In this document: positions 18,663-27,148 of the stretch, piece by piece
Numbering within the stretch: the stretch's first letter is position 1
How the letters are laid out: each line of letters opens with the position of its first letter
Origin: Aliarcobacter cryaerophilus ATCC 43158
GTDB taxonomy: Bacteria > Campylobacterota > Campylobacteria > Campylobacterales > Arcobacteraceae
Length of the DNA: 64,000 nucleotides
Reading direction: 5' to 3'
Assembly (NCBI RefSeq): GCF_003660105.1
Contig: NZ_CP032823.1
Location: 186,001 to 250,000, forward strand
Program-made: the position numbers and the translations under genes
Notes under the pieces: model-generated
What the model saw: the letters and a program-made list of their open reading frames with translations, nothing else
The model's database searches: none
What the model was told of the DNA's origin: nothing

Positions 18663-19774
18663 TAAAAAGATTAAAAAATATTGTTATAAAAGATACAAAT
18701 TTTGTTGTAGCACCAAAAATATACGAAGATGAGCTATTAAGCTCTTGGTTCATAAGAACTGCCTATGCTCATCATACTCATCCTCATACATTTTTACAAT
18801 TACATTTATCAAGAAATAGTCAAATTTTAACGGCTAATAATTTTGATATTGTATTATCAGATGATGAAATAAAAGTTTTAGAGTCAAAATCAAATAATAT
18901 AAATTTGAGACAAGCAACTTTAAAAAGTTATAATGGATATTTACAAGAAAATATTATATCTAATGGACAAAATTCTTTAATTTGTTCTTTAAGATTTTGT
19001 CCTAAATGTTTGAAAGAAAAAATAGTATATTTTAAAAAGAATTGGAAAATAATAATTAATACAATATGTTTAAAGCATAATTGTTATCTTCATGATTGTT
19101 GTCCTAATTGTAAATCAAAGTTACAAATTTCAAAAATGTTTGAACAAAAAAAGAGTTTTAAATATTGTCACTTTTGTGGCTTTGATTTATCAAAAACAAA
19201 AGTGGAAATAATAAAAATTCCATCGATTTTTATTAATCATACAAAAAAACTAAATGATATAATAAAAAAAGGTTTTGTGATATTAGGTGATAGATATATC
19301 TACTCTTTTTTGTTCTTTGATGCACTATTACAAATAGTAAAAAAGATTGTTAAGCATAAAAACTTAGAATTAGTGAAAAAATATGATATTTTTAAATATA
19401 TTGATATAAAGAAAAGAATTCCAAATAGTTTACCAACTCATTTTTATCTTTCAATTAAAGAACAGTTTATAATATTTTCAATAATTATTGATTTATTTGA
19501 AGAATATCCTATTAAATTTAAAAGATTTATTTTAGAAAATAGAATATCTCACTGGCAAATGACAAGAGATAAGGCTTACATATCTTATTGGTATAATGAA
19601 TTGATTAATAGTATAATACCCCGAGAAATCTATAATGCAAGAATAATAACAGATGAAGAAATCCAAAATGCAAAGAAATATCTTATTTCACAAGGAATAG
19701 AAGTAAATAGGTCGAGTATGAGTAGAATTACTGGATGTAATTTTCATAGTAGTTATAATCAATTGAGTTTTTAG
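18659..19774 (+). CDS. tniQ: TniQ/TnsD-family target-site selector
   Basis: A 371-aa TniQ protein. The family start is clear (APKIYEDELLSSWFIRTAY). It is followed by cysteine/histidine zinc motifs: CPKC (114-117), CLKHNCYLHDCCPNC (137-151) and CHFC (170-173). The C-terminal part (about 180-371) is a basic DNA-binding region with helix-turn-helix character. In TnsABC elements TnsD/TniQ reads a fixed chromosomal site. As the only such gene here it is the likely selector of dprA. It is last in the tns operon. Confidence 0.93.
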   Translation: MIKRLKNIVIKDTNFVVAPKIYEDELLSSWFIRTAYAHHTHPHTFLQLHLSRNSQILTANNFDIVLSDDEIKVLESKSNNINLRQATLKSYNGYLQENIISNGQNSLICSLRFCPKCLKEKIVYFKKNWKIIINTICLKHNCYLHDCCPNCKSKLQISKMFEQKKSFKYCHFCGFDLSKTKVEIIKIPSIFINHTKKLNDIIKKGFVILGDRYIYSFLFFDALLQIVKKIVKHKNLELVKKYDIFKYIDIKKRIPNSLPTHFYLSIKEQFIIFSIIIDLFEEYPIKFKRFILENRISHWQMTRDKAYISYWYNELINSIIPREIYNARIITDEEIQNAKKYLISQGIEVNRSSMSRITGCNFHSSYNQLSF

Positions 19775-19858
19775 ATAATTTTAGTATAAAATAATAATAA
19801 GTTATGATATTTAAAAGTATAAGCATTAGATTATTTATAAAAAATATAACGGATATGC

Positions 19859-20047
19859 GTGGAAATTTTTATTGGCTCTTTAGTTTTGTATATAATTTAC
19901 ATTTTATTTTATAAATCAAAAAAAACATTAGTTAAAGATAATTCTGAAATACCAATAGATAGTAACTCAAACATCACAGTAAATAATGAATTAAAAAAAG
20001 AAAATTTAGTTTACAATGATTTATCAAAATCATATAATATAAATTAA
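19859..20047 (+). CDS. Possible small single-pass membrane protein
   Basis: A 62-aa frame with GTG start and an N-terminal hydrophobic helix (IFIGSLVLYIIYILFY) followed by a short polar tail. The Shine-Dalgarno is weak and no family is recognised. The hydrophobic-then-polar pattern suggests a real peptide, but the length and AT-rich sequence make chance possible. Confidence 0.3.
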   Translation: MEIFIGSLVLYIIYILFYKSKKTLVKDNSEIPIDSNSNITVNNELKKENLVYNDLSKSYNIN

Positions 20048-20114
20048 ACAAAAGATTATTATTCTCAATAATTATAGATAGGCTTATTTTATTTAGCATC
20101 TAGGTGATTAAATA

Positions 20115-21620
20115 TTAGTTCATTAGAACGGTTGGGTGTATCTTTTTTAAACACTGCATAAAATCTTTGGGAGAAATATTTAAAGTTTTCAATATGTTAA
20201 TTATCGTAGGAGGATAAATATATTCATCTTTTTTATGATGTCCCATAGTATAATGTTTTCCTCCAAATTTATATATTGAAATCTCACTACCTTTACCTTC
20301 TCTAATTTCACATCCAATTGACTTTAAGATAATTAATAATCTTGATTGTTTTATTGTGAATATCTCATTTTTATCAAATTTTACATCATCTAGATCTGCA
20401 ATATTTTTTTCTTCATCCTCGATAATTAAATTATTATTATGCTTATTCATAAATTGATTAAGAATTTTATTATGATCTATTTTATTATATATATTTTCTA
20501 AATAAGAATAAATTTTTTCTAATATAAATAGATTTATTTTTAAAGCATACAAATTATCTATATTATTAATATTTAAAGTAGATATCCAACGTCTTATTTT
20601 ATCTTCAAAAACTCCATCATAATTTAGAACAACCTGAAATATTCTTTTTTTCTTTAATTGTTTATTCAATTCATTATTATCAAACCAGAATGAGATAAAT
20701 CCAATAGAATTATCAAAATTCCACGCCCATGATATATCAAATTCATCTTTAATAATAGGAATTAAATTATCAGAGTCTTTATAGCTTGAGCTCATAAATG
20801 TCCCCCACCATTTTATATCTTGAGCTAATTCAAAAACTTTTTTTAATAACTCATCCTTATTTAGGGATTCTAAATTAGATGATAATTGAATTGAATTAGT
20901 AAGAGATAATAACTCTTTAAGGAAGTTTTGATGAAAATTGTAGAGGTATAACTGATTTTTTATAAATTCTCTTTTTTCTAATGCTATATTACCAATTAAA
21001 TTAATTGATGTTCTATCTTTAATTTCAACATATTGTTTAAATGTATGTTCATAAAGGAAATAAGGAATATATTCAAGGAACAAATCAATGAAAGAATAAA
21101 ATATTGTATTTTCTCTTATAGAGATTTTTTGATCAAACCAAGGAAGAATCTCATGATAAATTCTATAATATCTATCAACTTGATCTTTGTCTTTATTGTT
21201 AATTTTAGAAATTCTTTTAGAACAATATTCTTTAGACAACTCTAAAAACTCATTACGTATAGAAAAATATTCTTTGTTTTCACTTAGATTAATTAAAGCA
21301 GAAGTAACTATTTGACCAACGTATTTATTATTTATATCAACCATTTTTCTCAAAAGAATATTTAATCTGTCATAAAGTTCTTTTCCTAAAATTTTACTTT
21401 TATCTATAGGTATTATACAAGTATTTATTTCTTGATAATTAACAACATCCCTAATAGATCTTTCAATATCTAAAATTTTATTTTTTTCATATTCCAATAA
21501 ATTATCATCTAATCCTAACTTTTTTATATGAGAGATAACATCTTTATTTTTAAATATTTGCTTTTTTATTCCCACTAAATTTATTTCATTAAGTACAGCA
21601 TCGTGTTTTTGATTTTCCAT
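20115..21620 (-). CDS. Cargo protein with HicA-like C-terminal domain, function unknown
   Basis: A 501-aa cargo protein transcribed against the tns and Gabija genes. About 420 N-terminal residues are helix-rich with no family I recognise. Residues 422-490 resemble the HicA/YcfA dsRNA-binding-like fold: RLLIILKSIGCEIREGKGSE, then GGKHYTMGHHKKDE, then PPTIINILKTLNIS. Canonical HicA toxins have a catalytic His after the GKGS turn; here the sequence is GKGSEIS, so that His is absent. The domain may bind nucleic acid without HicA-type cleavage. No antitoxin-like partner is next to it. A defence or regulatory role is only inferred from its location. Confidence 0.65.
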   Translation of the reverse strand: MENQKHDAVLNEINLVGIKKQIFKNKDVISHIKKLGLDDNLLEYEKNKILDIERSIRDVVNYQEINTCIIPIDKSKILGKELYDRLNILLRKMVDINNKYVGQIVTSALINLSENKEYFSIRNEFLELSKEYCSKRISKINNKDKDQVDRYYRIYHEILPWFDQKISIRENTIFYSFIDLFLEYIPYFLYEHTFKQYVEIKDRTSINLIGNIALEKREFIKNQLYLYNFHQNFLKELLSLTNSIQLSSNLESLNKDELLKKVFELAQDIKWWGTFMSSSYKDSDNLIPIIKDEFDISWAWNFDNSIGFISFWFDNNELNKQLKKKRIFQVVLNYDGVFEDKIRRWISTLNINNIDNLYALKINLFILEKIYSYLENIYNKIDHNKILNQFMNKHNNNLIIEDEEKNIADLDDVKFDKNEIFTIKQSRLLIILKSIGCEIREGKGSEISIYKFGGKHYTMGHHKKDEYIYPPTIINILKTLNISPKDFMQCLKKIHPTVLMN

Positions 21621-21897
21621 AAAACTCTTTCATAGTTTATTATTCATGATTATTAAAATTTTGTTTTTAATATAACTAATAAAACCTTTTAAAATCAAAC
21701 ATTAATTAATTTAAAATATTTATTGTATATTTTTTATTTCTATTAAATCACATAAATTTACGTACTTCATTCACACTATAAATTTCTTAAGTATATAATT
21801 TAGGGTAGTTCATCAGCTTTAAAGTCCTTATGTCAGTCATTTGTGATTTTAAAGCACCTAAAATAACCTTATAAAAGACAAATTATGAGGGAATAAT
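21621..21897. other. Non-coding cargo segment with nested palindromes
   Basis: This gap lies between the 501-aa cargo gene (minus) and the recombinase remnant (plus). It contains TATAAT at 21794-21799. A nested inverted repeat follows, with TTTAGG (21799-21804) pairing CCTAAA (21857-21862) and GCTTTAAA (21816-21823) pairing TTTAAAGC (21848-21855). This could be a leader, terminator or old recombination site of the recombinase. No open frame of note. Confidence 0.4.
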
Positions 21898-22485
21898 ATG
21901 AAAAAGAAAAAATTTACTAAAATTAGAGAAAATATTAAAGAAGTTGAATACTAAAAACTTTTAACATATTTAAATGGAAAAGAAGATTTAACTACTAATA
22001 CTAAAAACAATCTAAGACGAACTTTTATTCTATTATATTTTACAGGTATGATAGTTAATGAAGTTAAACAATTAAAAGTAAAAGATATAAATATAATCTT
22101 TGAAAAAGAAGAACTAATTATAGTTACTCATAAAACTAGAAAAGAAAGAAAACTATTTTTTTCAAAAGAAGCTATTAAATAAATTAAAAAACATTTTGTA
22201 TTTAATGATGATTCAAAAGATGAAGATTTTGTTATAACAACAAAAGGAAATCCACTAAAAACTCCAAGTAGTTCAACATTTATTGCAAAAGTAAATAGTT
22301 TTATTCAAGAAGTTCTCGGACATAGATATTCATCTCACTCTTTTAGAGCAGGAATTATAACTGATATGTCAAAATCTATTAATCCTAAATTCATTAAAGA
22401 ATTTATTGGTCATAGTGATATAAAAACTACTATGCGATATATTAGACCTACTGATGAAGATTTGAAGAAGTGTTTGATAAGATAA
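21898..22485 (+). pseudogene. Decayed tyrosine recombinase (phage-integrase family)
   Basis: A 196-codon frame encodes an integrase catalytic domain. Box II is intact (HRYSSHSFRAG, then GHSDIKTTMRYIRPT with the terminal Tyr). Two in-frame TAA stops interrupt it, at codons 19 (EVEY*KLL) and near 97 (EAIK*IKKH). Both sit where a CAA glutamine would fit. Box I, normally TGxR, reads TGMIVNEV, so the first catalytic Arg is lost too. There are no frameshifts. It is an inactive relic of an earlier mobile element, lying just upstream of the Gabija-like genes. Confidence 0.85.
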
Positions 22486-22571
22486 GTAAAAAAATAACAA
22501 ATTATAAAAAATGTGACTCAATTTGTGACGAAAAAATGATAAAATCATTGATATTTATAATAAGGAAATAA

Positions 22572-24476
22572 ATGTTTTTATCTAATATTAAACTTTGGAA
22601 CTTTAGAAAATATGGAAATGAACAAGAGTACAATTTAAAAAAAAATATTCCTGATTTAAATCTAACTTTTCAAAAGAATTTAAATGTGCTAATCGGTCAA
22701 AATGATGCAGGTAAAACTGCTATTATTGATGCTATAAAACTTATATTAAAAACACATAGTTATGAATACATAAAAATAGAAAATCTTGATTTTTATAACA
22801 ATTCTAAACGCTTTAGAATAGAGGTGGAATTTAATGATTTAACAGATGATGAAGCGAAAAATTTTGTTGAATGGTTAGGTTATGAAGGTGAAAAAGTTTT
22901 TCTTAGATTAATATATGATGTATCAAGAAATGATGAAAGAATATTTCCTTCTGAAGTAAAAGCTGGTGTTGATGAAGATGGTTCACAGATGACTGCAGAA
23001 GCTAGAGAGTATTTAAAAGTTACTTATCTTAAACCCCTTCGTGACGCTCAGAATGAATTGGTAGCCAAAAAGAATTCTAGGGTTTCTCAAATTTTATTAG
23101 GTGATGAAGCTTTTAAAGGAAAAGAAGAAACACATTATTTAATCGATTATTTTAAAGAATTTAATCAAACAATTGAGAAATATTTTGAGGGCAAAGATAA
23201 AGATGGTAATGAATTTACTGAAGATGAAAAGAAATTAGGAAAAGTCTTAAAAGATAAAATTGATACATATATTAAAGCTTTTTATGAACCTTCAAAAGAA
23301 AGTGAATTTGAAATAAGTGGAAGCAAACTACGAGAAATTTTAGAAAAAATATCAATATTTATAAAAGATGAAAAAAACTTAGGACTAGGTACTCTAAATA
23401 GGTTATTTATGGCTACAGAGTTATTACATCTTGGAAAAGAAGATTACCATGGTTTAAAGCTTGGATTAATTGAAGAGTTAGAGGCACATTTACATCCTCA
23501 AGCTCAAATGAAGGTTATTGAGAGGTTGCAAAAAGAAGAAAATAAACAACTTATTTTAACAACACATAGTCCAAATCTTGCATCTAAAGTAAAGTTAGAT
23601 AATCTAATTATTTGTAACAATAAAGCAAATTCTATGGCTAAAGAAAATACAGCTCTTAAAGATACAGATTATAAATTTTTGGAAAGGTTTTTAGATACTA
23701 CAAAATCAAATTTATTTTTTGCAAAAGGAGTTATTTTAGTTGAAGGTTGGGCTGAAGAAATGCTCATACCTTCTTTAGCCAAAAAAATAGGATATGACTT
23801 AACTGAAAAACAAGTTTCAGTAGTTAATGTTGGAAATACTGCTTTTCTTAGATATGTAAATATTTTTAAAAGAAATGATTTGCAAAATGATATAGGGATT
23901 AAAGTTTCAGTTATTACAGACTTGGATTTAAGACCTGAAAGATATGCTATTAAAAAAAATTTAGATACAAGTAAATATGCAGAGAATAATATTATTACAG
24001 AATTCGTTCCTGATGATGTAATTAGAGATAAAAAAGCAAGTTTTGAATCAGTAGGAATTTCAAATATTAAAGCATTTATTTCTCCTCATTGGACATTGGA
24101 ATATTGTATTGCGAAAACTGAAGTTCTAAGAAAAATATTTTTTAAAGCTATACTTGAAGCTCATTTGGAACAGAAAGAAAATGATTGTATTCGAGAATCA
24201 ATATTACAAGACTATAGAGATGCTGTTTCTAATTATGAAACAGCATTTAGTAACTGGAATGAGGATAATGATAACATAGCATTTGATATTTATTGGCAAA
24301 TTTTAGGTGAATTAAAATTTTCAGATAATGCAAAAGAAAAAATATCTAAGTCTATAATTGCTCAAAGATTTGCAGATATATTAGAGAATAGTTCTGAAGA
24401 TATAGAACCTGAACAAATTAAACAAGATTCTAATATTAAATATTTATGTGAGGCTATAGAACATGCTTGTTCATAA
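22572..24476 (+). CDS. gajA: GajA-like OLD-family ATP-dependent nuclease
   Basis: A 634-aa class 2 OLD nuclease. Walker A is GQNDAGKT (42-49). The ABC-type second half has IEELEAHLHPQAQ (about 300-312) and the switch His in ILTTHSPNLASK. The TOPRIM domain begins ILVEGWAEE (E391) and contains the DLDL metal site (D450, D452). In Gabija systems GajA is a DNA-nicking complex core with GajB and blocks phage replication. The Shine-Dalgarno AAGGAAAT precedes the ATG. It overlaps the helicase gene by 14 bp, as expected for a two-gene defence operon. Confidence 0.88.
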   Translation: MFLSNIKLWNFRKYGNEQEYNLKKNIPDLNLTFQKNLNVLIGQNDAGKTAIIDAIKLILKTHSYEYIKIENLDFYNNSKRFRIEVEFNDLTDDEAKNFVEWLGYEGEKVFLRLIYDVSRNDERIFPSEVKAGVDEDGSQMTAEAREYLKVTYLKPLRDAQNELVAKKNSRVSQILLGDEAFKGKEETHYLIDYFKEFNQTIEKYFEGKDKDGNEFTEDEKKLGKVLKDKIDTYIKAFYEPSKESEFEISGSKLREILEKISIFIKDEKNLGLGTLNRLFMATELLHLGKEDYHGLKLGLIEELEAHLHPQAQMKVIERLQKEENKQLILTTHSPNLASKVKLDNLIICNNKANSMAKENTALKDTDYKFLERFLDTTKSNLFFAKGVILVEGWAEEMLIPSLAKKIGYDLTEKQVSVVNVGNTAFLRYVNIFKRNDLQNDIGIKVSVITDLDLRPERYAIKKNLDTSKYAENNIITEFVPDDVIRDKKASFESVGISNIKAFISPHWTLEYCIAKTEVLRKIFFKAILEAHLEQKENDCIRESILQDYRDAVSNYETAFSNWNEDNDNIAFDIYWQILGELKFSDNAKEKISKSIIAQRFADILENSSEDIEPEQIKQDSNIKYLCEAIEHACS

Positions 24477-26394
24477 TATTAATATTACTGATGAAGATAT
24501 TAAATACGCAGAAAATATTCTGTTAAAAGAAGGTCAAAGATTTGAAGATGATAGCAATGAAAGAATTAATTTTATAAAAGATTTAACCACCCTTGATTTA
24601 CAAGCTGTCCCTGGTAGTGGAAAGACTACGGTCCTTCTTGCTAAATTATTAATTTTAGAAAGATATTTACCTTTTGATGATGGCTCAGGTATACTTGTTA
24701 TCTCTCATACTAATACTGCAATTGATGAAATAAAAAATAAAATAGGTAAGTATTGTCCAAAGCTTTTTTCTTATCCAAATTTTATCGGTACTATTCAATC
24801 TTTTGTAAATAAATTCCTATCAATACCTTTTTATAAACAAATACTAAAGAAAAAAATAAATATCATAGATAATATTACCTATGATGAAACAGTATCAAAA
24901 TATATTTTACCTTATGGTGCAACACAATGGGTTAATAGATTACAAGATAGTGATGATTTCAAAAAATCTTTAAGATTTAATGATAATGTAAATTTAATTG
25001 AAGGAATAAATGGTTTAGAAAGTAATTTTAGGTTAAAGAATAAAGAAAGTCCTACCTATAAAGCTTTATATGAAATGAAATTAAATATTCTAAAGGCAGG
25101 GATATTACATTTTGATGATATGTATTTTTTGGCAAATCGTTACTTAGTAAAAAAAGAAAATATAATTGATATATTAAGAAAAAGATTTACTATAGTATTC
25201 ATCGATGAAATGCAAGATATGGATAAAATTCAGCATGATTTGTTAGAAAAAATGTTTTTTATTAATTCCGAAACCATTTTTCAAAGGATTGGAGATAAAA
25301 ATCAAGCTATTTATAATGGAGGAAATATTGAAACGGATGTAATTTGGCAAGATAGAGAAAAAGTTTTAAATCTTACAGGAACAAATAGATTTTCTCAAAC
25401 AATTGCAACTTTTGTTCAAAACTTTGGAATAATTAATACCCCAATAAATTCTTTACAAAATAGTCGAGAAGATTTAAAACCTCACTTATTTATATATAAA
25501 GATGAAAATATTCAAGATATAATTCCTAAATATTCACAATTAATTAGGAGTTATGTAAATGATGGATTGTTTCAAATAGATAAAGAAAAACCTTTTAAAG
25601 CTATTGCTTGGATAAAAGAACATGAAACAAAAATCGCTTTAAAAAACTATTTTGAAAACTTTGAAGAAAATCAACATAAAGTGAAAGAAAATTATAAAAA
25701 TCTAAAAAGTTATTTGGTCTATTTTGAAAGAGGAAATGGAAGTTTTAAAGGCATTAAAAAAAGTATTCTAAATGCTCTTGTAAAGATATTAAAATTAGAA
25801 AATACAAAAGATGAAAATGATAGGTTTTATACAAAAAAATCATTAATAAATATAATTAGTGAAAAACAAAAAGAACAACAAAATAGTATTTATGATGATT
25901 TCAATTTAAATATTTACAAATGGTGTAAGAAACTTTTAGTGACAAATAATCTTGATATTACTTTCAATGAAATAAAAGAATACATACCTGTTTTTTTAAA
26001 TATTTTTGAGAAATCAATTGTTAATAGTAGAGTATTTATTAATGATGAATCTTTATTAATCTCAGCTAATATCACATCTAGTGAAATTAAAAATATTTAT
26101 AATCAAGATGGATTTGATATTCATATCTCAACAGTTCATAGTGTTAAGGGTGAAACCCATACAGCAACTTTATATTTAGAATCTTCTTATTATTCTGAAT
26201 ATGAATCGCAAAGGCTTTTAGAACAATTTAAAAATGTGCCTTTTAATAATCCGGCATTAAGACATACTCAAAGTACTAAAATGGCTTATGTAGGTTTTTC
26301 TAGACCTACCCATTTATTATGTATTGCTATACATGAAGATAGATTTGATAGTTCATTAGATACATTAGGTTATTTTGAAATTATATATATCTAG
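24463..26394 (+). CDS. gajB: GajB-like UvrD/Rep-family helicase
   Basis: A 643-aa superfamily 1A helicase. Motif I is VPGSGKTT (49-56), motif II is DEMQD (248-252), motif III is QRIGDKNQAIYN, motif V is STVHSVKGETH and motif VI is AYVGFSRP (608-615). It follows the OLD nuclease with overlapping frames, the defining arrangement of Gabija and class 2 OLD-UvrD pairs. It is longer than the well-known B. cereus GajB (about 494 aa), with extra sequence around residues 330-470 between the helicase lobes. Confidence 0.87.
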   Translation: MLVHNINITDEDIKYAENILLKEGQRFEDDSNERINFIKDLTTLDLQAVPGSGKTTVLLAKLLILERYLPFDDGSGILVISHTNTAIDEIKNKIGKYCPKLFSYPNFIGTIQSFVNKFLSIPFYKQILKKKINIIDNITYDETVSKYILPYGATQWVNRLQDSDDFKKSLRFNDNVNLIEGINGLESNFRLKNKESPTYKALYEMKLNILKAGILHFDDMYFLANRYLVKKENIIDILRKRFTIVFIDEMQDMDKIQHDLLEKMFFINSETIFQRIGDKNQAIYNGGNIETDVIWQDREKVLNLTGTNRFSQTIATFVQNFGIINTPINSLQNSREDLKPHLFIYKDENIQDIIPKYSQLIRSYVNDGLFQIDKEKPFKAIAWIKEHETKIALKNYFENFEENQHKVKENYKNLKSYLVYFERGNGSFKGIKKSILNALVKILKLENTKDENDRFYTKKSLINIISEKQKEQQNSIYDDFNLNIYKWCKKLLVTNNLDITFNEIKEYIPVFLNIFEKSIVNSRVFINDESLLISANITSSEIKNIYNQDGFDIHISTVHSVKGETHTATLYLESSYYSEYESQRLLEQFKNVPFNNPALRHTQSTKMAYVGFSRPTHLLCIAIHEDRFDSSLDTLGYFEIIYI

Positions 26395-26468
26395 AAAGAT
26401 TGTTAATTAATAAGAAATTATGTATTTTTTATTTTTATGTATAAATTTAAGGAGAAAATTATAACAAT

Positions 26469-26861
26469 ATGAGTACCGAATATTCAAAAGAACAGAAAAT
26501 TGCATCAAATAAATATAGTGGTATTAAATCTAGAGTAAAAAAGAAACCGGGATATGACTTAGAAAATTTTTGGAAAAGAGAAGAATTTATAAAATGGTAT
26601 ATTCAAACTGAAAAAAAGTGCTTCTATTGCAATAGTACGGATATTGAAATAAAGTCATTCTATGAAAGAACAACTTCCAAAAGAAAGATAACTAGAGGGA
26701 AAAACTTAGAAATTGATAGAAAAGAAGATAAAGAATATTCTGAGGATAATTGTACTTTTATTTGTTATTGGTGTAATAATGCAAAATCAGATGTTTTTTT
26801 TTCAGATGAATTTAAATCTATAGGTCTAGCAATAGGTTCTGTAATAAAATCTAATTGTTAA
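26469..26861 (+). CDS. Small HNH-like endonuclease
   Basis: A 130-aa protein with a treble-clef/HNH layout: CFYC (51-54), then EIDRKEDKEYSEDNC (81-95) and CYWCNNAKSD (99-108). The usual first His of HNH is replaced by the D-R form (IDRKE), seen in many phage and cargo HNH proteins. AAGGAG is 13 nt before the ATG, a long spacing. It is 74 bp after the helicase gene on the same strand. It might be a separate cargo nuclease or an accessory to the Gabija-like operon. Confidence 0.7.
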   Translation: MSTEYSKEQKIASNKYSGIKSRVKKKPGYDLENFWKREEFIKWYIQTEKKCFYCNSTDIEIKSFYERTTSKRKITRGKNLEIDRKEDKEYSEDNCTFICYWCNNAKSDVFFSDEFKSIGLAIGSVIKSNC

Positions 26862-27148
26862 TTATATTTTATAAAAAGTTAAGCGACTAAATTAATATAT
26901 TTTATGTGCTTTATAATCTTTCAACAAGAAATAGGACATAAAATTCTGGAAATTTTTTTCAAAACTTCTAGGTTTTGAATTCAATCACTTATATTAATTT
27001 TCAGTGTTCCTCAATGTGTTCAAAAAGTAAAAACTACGAAGTGCAACAAACCTTATGGAACTACGGAATAAAAGAGTTAGCTTTTAAACGATGTGTGAAA
27101 TAAAGGCAAGTTAGAAAAATAAACATTTATAAACCGTATAATAGTATA
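26862..27148. other. Non-coding cargo segment
   Basis: I see no convincing gene in these 287 bp. A 29-codon plus-strand frame (27014-27103) looks protein-like (QQTLWNYGIKELAF) but is too short to assign and may be a relic. A perfect 7-bp inverted repeat, GTATAAT and ATTATAC (27136-27154, 5-nt loop), overlaps the stop of the minus-strand gene and may act as its terminator. Confidence 0.4.

Noticed and set aside
21898-22485. Alternative genetic code (TAA as Gln)
   Set aside because: All other genes end normally at TAA, and the box I catalytic Arg is also lost, which fits a pseudogene.
27014-27103. 29-codon protein-like frame
   Set aside because: Too short, no Shine-Dalgarno and no recognised family; noted only as a possible relic.
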